Of a stretch of DNA of 64,000 nt, positions 43,960 to 52,485 are shown in pieces; positions within the stretch are counted from its first letter, which is position 1; each line of letters begins with the position of its first letter. The notes beneath the pieces were generated by a model. It was not told the origin of the DNA. It did no database searches and saw only the letters and a program-made list of their open reading frames with translations. This DNA comes from an uncultured Paracoccaceae bacterium (GTDB taxonomy: Bacteria > Pseudomonadota > Alphaproteobacteria > Rhodobacterales > Rhodobacteraceae). The DNA lies in assembly GCA_947503935.1 (NCBI GenBank), contig CANNFR010000002.1, positions 124,001 to 188,000 of the forward strand, written 5' to 3'. A program made the translations under genes and the position numbers.

Positions 43960-45512
43960 CGCTAATGCCTTATGATTACAAACCTTTCCCCTATCACTCA
44001 CCGCCCGGTCTGGACGCGGCCGAACCGCGCCATGGCGTGGTGATCGTGGGCGCGGGGCCGGTGGGCCTGGCCCTGGCGCTGGAACTGGCGCGCCATGACC
44101 AGCCCTCGGTTGTGCTGGACGACAATGATGTGGTTTCGGTCGGCAGCCGGGCGATTTGCTGGTCGAAGCGGTCGCTGGAAATCTTCGACCGTCTGGGCAT
44201 CGCCGAAAAGGCGCTGGCCAAGGGCGTGACCTGGCAGGTGGGCCGCACGTTTCACGGGGATCGCGAGGTTTTCAACTTCGACCTTCTGCCCGAAGCGGGC
44301 CACAAGATGCCCGCCTTCATCAACCTTCAGCAATATTACGTTGAGCAATTCTTGGCCGAGGTCGCTTTGGCCCATCCGCTGATCGACCTGCGCTTCAAGA
44401 ACCGCGTCACGGCGGTGGAACAGAACGCCAATCGTGCGATCCTGGATATCGAAACGCCCGAGGGGGCCTATGCGCTGGAGGCTGGGTATGTGGTGGCCTG
44501 CGACGGCGCGCGGTCACCCCTCCGCCAGATGCTGCACCTCGATTTCGCGGGCGAGTTGTTCGAAGAACGGTTCCTCATCGCCGATATCGAGATGCAGGGC
44601 GATTTCCCGTCCGAGCGGCATTTCTGGTTCGAGCCGCCCTTTCATAACGGCCAATCAGCGCTGTTGCACAAGCAGCCCGACAACATCTATCGCATCGACC
44701 TGCAGCTGGGCTGGGAGGCCGACCCGGAGGTTGAGAAGCAGCCCGAGATCGTCATCCCCCGCATCGAGAAGGTTGTCGGCCACAGCGACTTTCGCCTCGA
44801 TTGGGTCAGCGTCTATACGTTCCAATGCCGCCGGTTGGAAAGCTTCGTGCAGGGCCGCGTGATCTTTGCCGGCGACAGCGCCCATGTGGTCAGCCCCTTT
44901 GGCGCGCGGGGTGGCAATAGCGGGCTGCAGGATGTTGACGCGCTGGGCTGGCGGCTGGCGGCCATCGCGCAAGGCAGGGCCGATGCGGGCCTCCTGGCCG
45001 CGTATGATGCCGAGCGGGCCTTTGCGGCCGACGAAAACATCCTCAATTCCAGCCGCGCCACGCGGTTCATGACCCCGGCCGATGGGGTTGAGCGGATGTT
45101 TCGCGACGAGGTCCTGAACCTGGCGGGCCATGCTGATTTCGCGCGGCCCATGGCGAATTCCGGCCGCCTGTCGCGGCCGTGCTCCTATCCGCTTGACGCT
45201 CCGGATGATGCCGCCCTTCCGCCGGTCAGCCGCCCGGGTACTGTGGCGCCCGATGCGCCGCAGGGCAATGGCTGGCTGATCGATGCGCTGGGGCGGGAGT
45301 GCCTGGTGATGGCCATTGGCGGTGAGGCGCCCGACCTCGGCCTGCCGATCTTGCGAGCGGAGGTGAACGACACACTCCGCGCCCGCTATCTGGGCGAGGC
45401 GCCGTGCGCTTTGTATTTGATCCGGCCCGATCAGGTCATCGCCGCGCGCTGGCAAAAGGCGACCACCGTCCAGATCGAGGCCGCCCACCAAGCCATCTGG
45501 ACTGCGCCATGA
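43956..45512 (+). CDS. FAD-dependent aromatic monooxygenase (MhpA/UbiH-like)
   Basis: 518 residues from GTG 43956; ATG 43965 is an alternative. The FAD motif VVIVGAGPVGLALALELA is at about residues 28-45, DGARSPLR is the DG motif and VIFAGDSAHVVSPFGARGGN is the second FAD site. Sequence resembles 3-(3-hydroxyphenyl)propionate hydroxylase and related phenol hydroxylases with a thioredoxin-like C-terminal domain. The substrate is unknown, but the nearby homogentisate genes and the DUF2783 gene (4-nt overlap) point to aromatic degradation. Confidence 0.9.
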   Translation: MTLMPYDYKPFPYHSPPGLDAAEPRHGVVIVGAGPVGLALALELARHDQPSVVLDDNDVVSVGSRAICWSKRSLEIFDRLGIAEKALAKGVTWQVGRTFHGDREVFNFDLLPEAGHKMPAFINLQQYYVEQFLAEVALAHPLIDLRFKNRVTAVEQNANRAILDIETPEGAYALEAGYVVACDGARSPLRQMLHLDFAGELFEERFLIADIEMQGDFPSERHFWFEPPFHNGQSALLHKQPDNIYRIDLQLGWEADPEVEKQPEIVIPRIEKVVGHSDFRLDWVSVYTFQCRRLESFVQGRVIFAGDSAHVVSPFGARGGNSGLQDVDALGWRLAAIAQGRADAGLLAAYDAERAFAADENILNSSRATRFMTPADGVERMFRDEVLNLAGHADFARPMANSGRLSRPCSYPLDAPDDAALPPVSRPGTVAPDAPQGNGWLIDALGRECLVMAIGGEAPDLGLPILRAEVNDTLRARYLGEAPCALYLIRPDQVIAARWQKATTVQIEAAHQAIWTAP

Positions 45513-45706
45513 CCCTGATCACCCACCCCAATATCACCGATGCCGATGGGTTCTACGCCCGACTTCTGGCTGCCCATCAAGGGCTAAGCGAGGCGGAAAG
45601 CCAAAGGCTGAACGCCCGTCTGGTGCTGATCCTGGCCAATCATGTAGGCGATGATGCCGCGCTGGAAGAGGCGTTGAAATTGGCGAAGGCGGCGGGACAA
45701 TCCTGA
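45509..45706 (+). CDS. DUF2783 domain protein
   Basis: 65 residues from ATG 45509, overlapping the monooxygenase stop by 4 nt. The DUF2783 family consists of very short proteins typically encoded next to such FAD monooxygenases; the motif here is DADGFYARLLAAHQGLSEAES. It may be a small partner subunit or assembly factor of the monooxygenase (inference from neighbourhood). Likely helical, no signal peptide. Confidence 0.85.
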   Translation: MTLITHPNITDADGFYARLLAAHQGLSEAESQRLNARLVLILANHVGDDAALEEALKLAKAAGQS

Positions 45707-45710
45707 GCCA

Positions 45711-45874
45711 AGCCGGGCGAACGGCTGCCCGTGGGGTGGCGCAGCAACGATGTTTCAGCGCGCTTTATGCCAGCAAAGTCCCTCTGCCCGATTAGTGAGG
45801 CGAGAGATTGCCAAAGCGCCAGCCCGTCGGGGCGGGCAGCCGCTCGCCCGGCGCCTTCGGCTTGAATCCGGGCG
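45711..45874 (+). repeat. Dispersed 164-bp intergenic repeat, copy C
   Basis: Same element as 21661-21824 (reverse strand) and 1-83 (partial). Left end AGCCGGGCGAACGGCTGCCC, right end TTCGGCTTGAATCCGGGCG. Left and right ends are partly complementary to each other, so the element can fold on itself. The gap between DUF2783 and the convergent arylesterase is almost entirely this element. Confidence 0.78.
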
Positions 45875-45893
45875 AAAAGAGGTCGATCCGGCT

Positions 45894-46583
45894 CTAAGCC
45901 CCGGTATCCGCTTGCTGCACCAGCTCAAGCACGCGCGGGCCCAGCGCCTCGACCACCAGTTTCACGCCTTCGGCATTGGGGTGGATGCCGTCGCCTTGCA
46001 TGACGTCGCTGACCTGACCGCCCGCCTCGACCCGCTCAGAGAGCGGTTCCAGAAAGCTTTCCACGTGCAGCGCCCCGTATTCCGCCGCCAGTTCAGGATA
46101 CATCGCCTCGAACGCGGCCTTGTAATCCGGCCCGTAATTCCCCGGCGCGGTGAGGCCGACCAGCAGCACCGGCACGCCCTCGGCCTCGGCCACTTTCAGA
46201 ATGCCCTCAAGGTTCTGGCGGCTGACGGCGGGGTCGATCCCGCGTAGCAGGTCGTTGCCGCCCAGAGCCACGATCATCGCGTCCACTTCAGGCGTCAGCG
46301 TCCAGCCCACGCGCGACAGGCCACCAGCCGTCGTATCACCCGACACACCGGCATTGACCAGCGCCACATCGGCGCCGTTCTCGCGCAGCCAGGCCTCAAG
46401 CTGGGGCACAAACCCCTCTTCCTGCGGCAGGCCGTATCCTTGCGTCAGGCTATCGCCCAGTGCTGTAATTGTAATCGGTTCGGCGGCGGCGGACGTAGAA
46501 ATAACAACAAGTGCCGCCAAAAGGTTGCGGCCATGCCGAAATGCGCCATATGCCCTTTGGGCTACAGAACGGAAAACATGCAT
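45894..46583 (-). CDS. Arylesterase / TesA-like SGNH hydrolase
   Basis: 229 residues from ATG 46583. A signal peptide (to about residue 35) precedes the SGNH blocks: ALGDSLTQGYGLP (nucleophile Ser), VNAGVSGDTTAGG (Gly), VALGGNDLLRGID (Asn) and DGIHPNAEGV (Asp-His). Periplasmic lysophospholipase/thioesterase/arylesterase of the TesA type. Its start codon overlaps the start of the divergent ABC ATPase gene by 2 nt. A TesA-ABC divergent pair is common in proteobacteria (E. coli tesA-ybbAP). Confidence 0.92.
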   Translation of the reverse strand: MHVFRSVAQRAYGAFRHGRNLLAALVVISTSAAAEPITITALGDSLTQGYGLPQEEGFVPQLEAWLRENGADVALVNAGVSGDTTAGGLSRVGWTLTPEVDAMIVALGGNDLLRGIDPAVSRQNLEGILKVAEAEGVPVLLVGLTAPGNYGPDYKAAFEAMYPELAAEYGALHVESFLEPLSERVEAGGQVSDVMQGDGIHPNAEGVKLVVEALGPRVLELVQQADTGA

Positions 46584-47277
46584 GACCGACCCCATCCTTT
46601 CACTCACCGACGCGACGCTGACCCTGTCGGGCAATGCCGGACCGGTTGAGATCCTCCACGGTATCACGCTGGCGGTGGCCAAGGGTGAAAGCCTTGCGCT
46701 GGTGGGGCCATCTGGGTCGGGCAAATCGTCACTCCTCATGCTCATGGGCGGGCTTGAACGCGCCACCGGGGGGCAGATCCATGCCATGGGGCATGACCTG
46801 ACCACGATGAACGAAGACGCGCTGGCCCGCTTTCGTCGCAACAATATGGGGGTGGTGTTTCAATCTTTCCACCTGATCCCCACGATGACCGCGTTGGAGA
46901 ACGTGGCCACCCCGCTGGAACTGGCGGGCCACGCCGATGCCTTTGACCGCGCCGAGGAGGAATTGCGCACGGTGGGCCTGGGCGACCGGATCGATCATTA
47001 CCCCGCGCAGATGTCGGGCGGCGAACAGCAGCGCGTGGCGCTGGCCCGCGCCGCCGCGCCCCGGCCCGCGATCTTGCTGGCCGATGAACCCACCGGCAAT
47101 TTGGACGGCGCCAACGGCCAGGCGATCATGGAGCTGCTCTTCGGGCTGCAACAACGCCACGGCGCGACGCTGGTCATGGTCACCCACGCGCCCGATCTGG
47201 CCCAGCAATGCGACCGGGTGGTGCGCCTGATGGATGGCCGTATCGCCGAGGAACCTGCCCGCAAGGCCGCCGAATGA
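46582..47277 (+). CDS. ABC transporter ATP-binding protein (YbbA/LolD-like)
   Basis: 231 residues. Walker A GPSGSGKSS, Q-loop VVFQSFHLIPTMT, signature MSGGEQQRVALARA and Walker B ILLADEPTGNLD are all present. It belongs to the MacB/LolD type of ATPases that drive substrate extraction rather than transport. It pairs with the permease overlapping its stop by 4 nt. As in E. coli ybbAP, it faces the TesA-like gene. Substrate unknown. Confidence 0.93.
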   Translation: MTDPILSLTDATLTLSGNAGPVEILHGITLAVAKGESLALVGPSGSGKSSLLMLMGGLERATGGQIHAMGHDLTTMNEDALARFRRNNMGVVFQSFHLIPTMTALENVATPLELAGHADAFDRAEEELRTVGLGDRIDHYPAQMSGGEQQRVALARAAAPRPAILLADEPTGNLDGANGQAIMELLFGLQQRHGATLVMVTHAPDLAQQCDRVVRLMDGRIAEEPARKAAE

Positions 47278-49802
47278 GCCCGGCTTTCGCCATTGCACGG
47301 CGCGAATTGCGCGGCGGCCTGCGCGGGTTCCGCGTGTTCCTCGCCTGCCTGGCGCTGGGTGTCGCCGCCATCGCCGCCGTCGGTACGGTGCGCGTCTCGA
47401 TCGAAGACGGTCTGGCGCGCGAGGGCGCCACGATGCTGGGCGGCGATGCCGAGATGCGGTTCACCTATCGCTACGCCGATGAGGCCGAGCGCGCCTGGAT
47501 GGAGGACAACGCCCTTGCCGTGTCAGAGATCGCCGATTTCCGGTCGATGGCGACGGTTCAGCGGGGCGACCAGATCGAGCGTGGGCTGACGCAGGTCAAG
47601 GGCGTTGATGACGCCTATCCGCTGACGGGCCAGGTGGTTCTTGAGCCCGAGATGCCTCTGGCCGACGCTCTGGCGGGTGATGGCGGCCTGCCCGGCGGCG
47701 TGATGGACCGGGTTCTGGTCGACAGGCTGGGCCTGGAAATCGGCGATACGTTCCGGCTGGGCGTGCAGGATTTCCACCTCAGCGCCATTCTTGCGCGCGA
47801 ACCCGATGCCGCGGGCGACAGCTTTAGCCTTGGCCCCCGCACCCTCGTGCGGACCGCGGATCTGGCCAATTCCGAACTTCTGGGCGCCGGAACCTTGTTT
47901 GAGACGAAATACCGTCTGCTGCTGCCAGAGGGCACCGACCTGACCGCGATGGAGGACAGTGCTCAGGCTTTGTTCCGCGACACCGGCATGCGCTGGCGCG
48001 ATAGCCGCAATGCCGCGCCGGGCGTGGCGCGGTTCGTCGACAGGCTGGGGTCGTTCCTGGTGCTGGTGGGCCTGGCCGGGATGGCCGTGGGCGGCGTGGG
48101 TGTTTCGGCCGCCGTACGGTCGTATCTGGACGGCAAGATCGCCGTCATCGCCATTCTGAAGACGCTGGGCGCCGAGGGGCGGACGATCTTTGCGGCCTAC
48201 CTGATCCAGATCGGCGTGCTGGCAGGCATCGGGATCATATTGGGCCTGATCCTGGGGGCGGCCCTGCCACTGATCTTTGCGCCCCTCCTGGCGGCGCAAT
48301 TGCCCTTGCCGACCGCATTCGCCATCCAGCCCGGTCCGCTGGCCGAGGCCGCACTTTATGGCGCGCTGACCGCACTTCTCTTCACGCTTTGGCCTCTGGC
48401 GCGCACCGAGGAAGTCCGCGCCGCCGCCCTCTTCCGCGACGCAATGGGCCAAAGCCGCGCCCTGCCACGGCCGATCTTTTTCGTCATAACGGCGGCATTG
48501 CTGGCCGCGCTGGTCGGGTCGGCGATGTATTTCTCAGGTGCCCCGACCCTCGCGCTCTGGGCGTCGATCGGGGTGCTGGGCGCGCTGATCTTGCTGGTGC
48601 TGGTGGCCATGGGCGCGCGTCGATTGGCGCGACGCATGGCGCGGATGCGGGTGATGCGCGGGCGCACGTCGCTGCGGCTGGCTCTGGGCGCCGTGGGCGG
48701 CCCGGGCAATGAGGCAAGCTCGGTCGTGCTGTCGCTGGGCCTTGGGCTGGCGGTGCTGGCCGCGGTGGGTCAGATCGACTGGAACCTGCGCAACTCGATC
48801 TCGACCGAACTGCCCGACATCGCACCGTCCTATTTCGTCGTCGACATCCAGCCCGACCAGATGGAGGGCTACATGGCCCGGCTGGAAGGTGACCCGGGCG
48901 TCGAAAAGGTTGACAGCGCGCCGATGCTGCGCGGCGTGATCACCCGGATCAACGGCGACCCGGCGATCGAGGTGGCTGGCGATCATTGGGTACTGCGCGG
49001 CGACAGGGGCATCACCTATTCGGCCACGCCCACCGCCGAGACGCGTGTGACCGCCGGCGAATGGTGGCCTGCGGATTACACAGGCGACCCGGTGATGAGC
49101 TTTGCCGCCGAAGAGGCCGAGGAACTGGGCCTGAACCTTGGCGATGAGGTCACCGTCAACATCCTTGGTCGCGACATCACCGCCACGATCACCAGCTTCC
49201 GCGAGGTCGATTTCTCGACCGCCGGCATCGGGTTCGTCCTGTCGATGAACCCCGCCGCCCTGCAGGGCGCTCCGCATACCTTCATTTCGACGATCTATGC
49301 CGAGGAGGAGGCCGAGGCCGCAATCCTGCGCGATCTGGCCTCAAGCTACCCCAACATCACCGCAGTCCGCGTGAAAGACGCGATTGACCGGGTGACCGAG
49401 GTGCTGGGCGGCATCGCGGCCGCGATCACTTATGGGGCCGCGGCGACCCTGATCACCGGTGTGGTCGTCCTGATCGGCGCGGCGGCGGCGGGGGAACGCG
49501 CCCGCGTCTTCGAAGCGGCGGTGCTGAAAACCGTCGGCGCGGCGCGGGGCAAGATCCTGGCCTATTTCGCGTTGCGATCCGCCATGCTGGGCGCCGTGGC
49601 TGGGCTTGTCGCCATCGTCGCGGGGGGCTTGGCCGGATGGGCCGTCATGCGGTTCGTGATGGAGGCCGATTATGTGTTTGAGCCCGTCTCGGCCATCATG
49701 ATCGTCGCAGGCGGCGCCTTAGCGACCCTTCTGGCGGGGCTGGGCTTTGCCTGGCGTCCATTGGCCACCCGCCCGGCCCGGGTCCTGCGCGCTCGCGAAT
49801 AG
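47274..49802 (+). CDS. ABC transporter permease (YbbP-like, FtsX/MacB type)
   Basis: 842 residues from ATG 47274. A first transmembrane helix at about residues 20-40 is followed by a periplasmic domain, then a central membrane block (about 260-480) with an FtsX-like domain, another periplasmic domain and a final FtsX block near the C-terminus. This two-FtsX layout matches YbbP (10 helices). It is the partner of the upstream ATPase. Likely extracts a lipid or hydrophobic molecule from the inner membrane; the substrate is unknown. Confidence 0.9.
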   Translation: MSPAFAIARRELRGGLRGFRVFLACLALGVAAIAAVGTVRVSIEDGLAREGATMLGGDAEMRFTYRYADEAERAWMEDNALAVSEIADFRSMATVQRGDQIERGLTQVKGVDDAYPLTGQVVLEPEMPLADALAGDGGLPGGVMDRVLVDRLGLEIGDTFRLGVQDFHLSAILAREPDAAGDSFSLGPRTLVRTADLANSELLGAGTLFETKYRLLLPEGTDLTAMEDSAQALFRDTGMRWRDSRNAAPGVARFVDRLGSFLVLVGLAGMAVGGVGVSAAVRSYLDGKIAVIAILKTLGAEGRTIFAAYLIQIGVLAGIGIILGLILGAALPLIFAPLLAAQLPLPTAFAIQPGPLAEAALYGALTALLFTLWPLARTEEVRAAALFRDAMGQSRALPRPIFFVITAALLAALVGSAMYFSGAPTLALWASIGVLGALILLVLVAMGARRLARRMARMRVMRGRTSLRLALGAVGGPGNEASSVVLSLGLGLAVLAAVGQIDWNLRNSISTELPDIAPSYFVVDIQPDQMEGYMARLEGDPGVEKVDSAPMLRGVITRINGDPAIEVAGDHWVLRGDRGITYSATPTAETRVTAGEWWPADYTGDPVMSFAAEEAEELGLNLGDEVTVNILGRDITATITSFREVDFSTAGIGFVLSMNPAALQGAPHTFISTIYAEEEAEAAILRDLASSYPNITAVRVKDAIDRVTEVLGGIAAAITYGAAATLITGVVVLIGAAAAGERARVFEAAVLKTVGAARGKILAYFALRSAMLGAVAGLVAIVAGGLAGWAVMRFVMEADYVFEPVSAIMIVAGGALATLLAGLGFAWRPLATRPARVLRARE

Positions 49803-49816
49803 CGCGGGGGCCCGCG

Positions 49817-51385
49817 TCAGCGGACCCAGACCTCGACCCGGCGGTTGACGCGGCGGCCCCATTCGGTGTCGTCGCAGGCCATCGGCATTGCCTCGCCGAA
49901 GGCTTCGGTGCGCAAGGTGACACGGTCAAAATCGGCCATCTCGGCCAGCGCGCGGACGGCCTTCATCACCGTGTCGGCACGGGTACGGGCGATGCGCAGA
50001 TTGGCAGCGGCGCTGCCCTCACCATCGCTGAAGCCCACGAAAATAACCTCCTGCCCATCATAGACGCCCGCCTCCAAAGCCTCGGCCAACAGCAAGGCGT
50101 TGCCGCGCGACGGCGCATCCAGCCCAGCGGCCCCGGTGCGGAACCGGAAGGTCGGGCTCAGACGCTCGGCGCCCTCCAGGGCCGCAACCATCTGTTGCAG
50201 ATCACGGAGTGTCGTCTCAGACCCCGCAGCGGTGATCGCCTTGGCCAGCCGGTCGCCCTGATCCGACAGCGGCATGCGGCGCGCGGCAAGATCGGTAAAG
50301 CCCGCGCGGCGGATCACCCGTTCGGCCGCGGGCGACGACAGAAACGACAGGAAATCCCGCATGATCGCGGGAAGCCGGCGGTTCGGGGTATAAAGGAAAA
50401 GCGGCGCCATCAGCGGATAATCCTCGCTGCGGATGGCGGCATCTTCGGGCGGCACGGAGAACCCGCAGGCGCCCGACAGGGCCAGCCCGCGCGCCGACCC
50501 GACCGCCGATTGCAGCGTGATGCCCAGCGCGAAGGGATCGTCGGCCACGGCATCGGCCAGGGCGGCGGCATCGCTGTGGCGCACGGCGTTGGGCGCAGTC
50601 GCCGCGCCACCCGCGGGCAAAAGCAGCGCCTCGATCGCCTGCTGCGCCCCAAGCCCGCTGTCCAGAAGATGCAGATGCAGCCTTTCGCCCTCGGGGCCGC
50701 CCAGAGGCCCCCAATTCTCGATCTGGCCGTCCAGCGCGGCGGCCAGAACCTCCATCGAGATTCTCGTGACCGGATTCTCGGGCGCAACGACGGCTGTGAA
50801 CGCATCCAGCGCCACGATGCGGCCCTGGCGCGGCGCCGAAAGCGTGCCGAGACCCGCCTCGCGACCCAGCGCAACCTCGGGCGGGCGGATTTCGCGCGCG
50901 GCCATGGCCACATCGGCCTCATCGGCAACGAGGTCGGCAAAGCCCTCATCGGTGGTGGTCAGCCGAAAGTCCAGCCGGGCCAGCGGGCGCGCCTCGGGGT
51001 CGGAGAGGATATAGGTGAAGCCCAGCGGATCGCGAATTTCACGCGCCGCCCGCAGCCCCCGTTGCGCGGCGAACGCCTCAAGCAGGGCGGGCATCAGAAC
51101 GCTGCCCATCGCCTCGGCGCCCGACAGCGTGACCTCGGCTACGAAGGCCTCAAGGTCGGGGCAGCCCGGCCCGGTGCAGGTCACGCCCAGCCCATCCACC
51201 GTCAGCGGGCCGTAGATGGTTTCGATCAGGTAGAACTCACCATCAAAGGTGGTCAGTGTGCCATCCAGTGTGAACGACCCGTCGCGCGACGTCAGGGTCA
51301 CGTCCTGCGCGGCCGCTGGTTGCGGCGCGAGAGAGCACAGGAAAAGCGCGGCGATCATCGCCGCGCCGAACCGAACTGGGCGCAT
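49817..51385 (-). CDS. Substrate-binding domain fused to C-terminal OmpA domain
   Basis: 522 residues. Signal peptide to about residue 26. Residues about 80-370 form a PstS-like periplasmic-binding fold (GAEAMGSVLMPALLEAFAAQ, WGPLGGPEGERLHLHLLDSG, LFLYTPNRRLPA), and the last 120 residues are an OmpA peptidoglycan-binding domain (VIFVGFSDGEGSAAANLRIA, RTRADTVMKAVRAL, GRRVNRRVEVWVR). The binding domain suggests an anionic ligand such as phosphate, but the ligand is unproven. No pst transporter is adjacent. Follows the hypothetical exported gene by 25 bp on the same strand. Confidence 0.85.
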   Translation of the reverse strand: MRPVRFGAAMIAALFLCSLAPQPAAAQDVTLTSRDGSFTLDGTLTTFDGEFYLIETIYGPLTVDGLGVTCTGPGCPDLEAFVAEVTLSGAEAMGSVLMPALLEAFAAQRGLRAAREIRDPLGFTYILSDPEARPLARLDFRLTTTDEGFADLVADEADVAMAAREIRPPEVALGREAGLGTLSAPRQGRIVALDAFTAVVAPENPVTRISMEVLAAALDGQIENWGPLGGPEGERLHLHLLDSGLGAQQAIEALLLPAGGAATAPNAVRHSDAAALADAVADDPFALGITLQSAVGSARGLALSGACGFSVPPEDAAIRSEDYPLMAPLFLYTPNRRLPAIMRDFLSFLSSPAAERVIRRAGFTDLAARRMPLSDQGDRLAKAITAAGSETTLRDLQQMVAALEGAERLSPTFRFRTGAAGLDAPSRGNALLLAEALEAGVYDGQEVIFVGFSDGEGSAAANLRIARTRADTVMKAVRALAEMADFDRVTLRTEAFGEAMPMACDDTEWGRRVNRRVEVWVR

Positions 51386-51410
51386 GGTCCGCCTTTTGGT
51401 TACGCGCGCG

Positions 51411-52358
51411 TCATTGCGCGGCGATCTTCAAGTCTCGGGCCAGGTTTTTCAACAGCAGATAACCCCCCGCCTGGCTGCAATCGGGCATTGTCACGCTTAC
51501 ATCGACGGGCTCACCGGGCAAGTCACGGCCCAGTTGCAACGTCACTGCTTCGATTTTCTGGCCGCACGTCGCCGTGTTGACCTGTACGCCCAGGCTGATC
51601 CGAACCGCACCGCCGCGCGCGGCATCGCCTGCGGGGAACGAGTACACCTCGGCGCGCCGGGCGCCAGGATGGGCGGCGCCAAGTTCCAGCAAGAAGCCGC
51701 CCCGGCCCGCCTCGGCGATGGTCGGCGCGCGCGGGTCGCCACGCCAGATATGGCCCGCCTGCCCCTGCCGGGCGCCGTATTCGAAGGCGTGGATCGCAAG
51801 GCCCGTATGGCCGTGCCACATCGTCACCACCCGCTCATAGGTCTCTGCGCCAGGCACATGCGCGGCGGTTTGCACGAACTGGCCACCCCGAAGGTCTGCG
51901 CGGTAGCGAGCGATTTCGCTCAGGGCTGGGAAAACAGTCTCTATTATGCCTGAACTCGACGTGAAGTAGTCAGCCTGAAGCTTGCCATGGCGAAGGGTGA
52001 CCCGCTCGGACGGATGGCATGGCGCCTCAAGACGCAAGTGAACAGTGCCCCCCTGCGACAGCGTGGCCGTCAGGCGCGCCTCACACGGCAAGCCAAGGGG
52101 GCCGACCGATTGGACAGGGCCGGGGCCGGCGATGTCGTCGGGGATCACCGCGCGGACCGGAAGGGCGGGGTGCCCGAACCGCGGCGGCAGAGCGGTCTGC
52201 GGGTCGTTCGGCAAAAGCCGCGCAATCGCAGCCGGTTGCGGTGGCTTGGCAAGGCCAACCAACGTCAAACGCTCTTCGGCCCACCCCGACAGGGGGACCA
52301 AAGCCAATGATATCGCAAAGAATGCCCGCAATGCGGGGCTTGAACTGCCTGGCCTCAT
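51411..52358 (-). CDS. Exported protein of unknown function
   Basis: 315 residues with a signal peptide (to about residue 27). The mature protein has a moderately conserved-looking centre (LPCEARLTATLSQGGTVHL, CHPSERVTLRHGKL, MWHGHTGLAIHAFEYG) and four cysteines that could form disulfides. In Rhodobacteraceae, proteins of this kind are sometimes annotated as translocase because of proximity to secA; that is not evidence of function. It is co-directional with the PBP-OmpA gene downstream. Confidence 0.75.
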   Translation of the reverse strand: MRPGSSSPALRAFFAISLALVPLSGWAEERLTLVGLAKPPQPAAIARLLPNDPQTALPPRFGHPALPVRAVIPDDIAGPGPVQSVGPLGLPCEARLTATLSQGGTVHLRLEAPCHPSERVTLRHGKLQADYFTSSSGIIETVFPALSEIARYRADLRGGQFVQTAAHVPGAETYERVVTMWHGHTGLAIHAFEYGARQGQAGHIWRGDPRAPTIAEAGRGGFLLELGAAHPGARRAEVYSFPAGDAARGGAVRISLGVQVNTATCGQKIEAVTLQLGRDLPGEPVDVSVTMPDCSQAGGYLLLKNLARDLKIAAQ

Positions 52359-52485
52359 AACCGCTGAATTCTCCGTCAGCGTGATTTGCAGTGATGTTAG
52401 CGGAAAACCGCTTGAATGTCAGGGCTCTACACGCCGTTGAACGGAAATCCGCCGATGGTGAGTCTTTGCGGCGACAGGGCCGCGG

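Noticed and set aside
51411-52358. Annotating this gene as a translocase because it follows secA
   Set aside because: The protein has a signal peptide and no motor or channel motif; proximity alone does not support the name.
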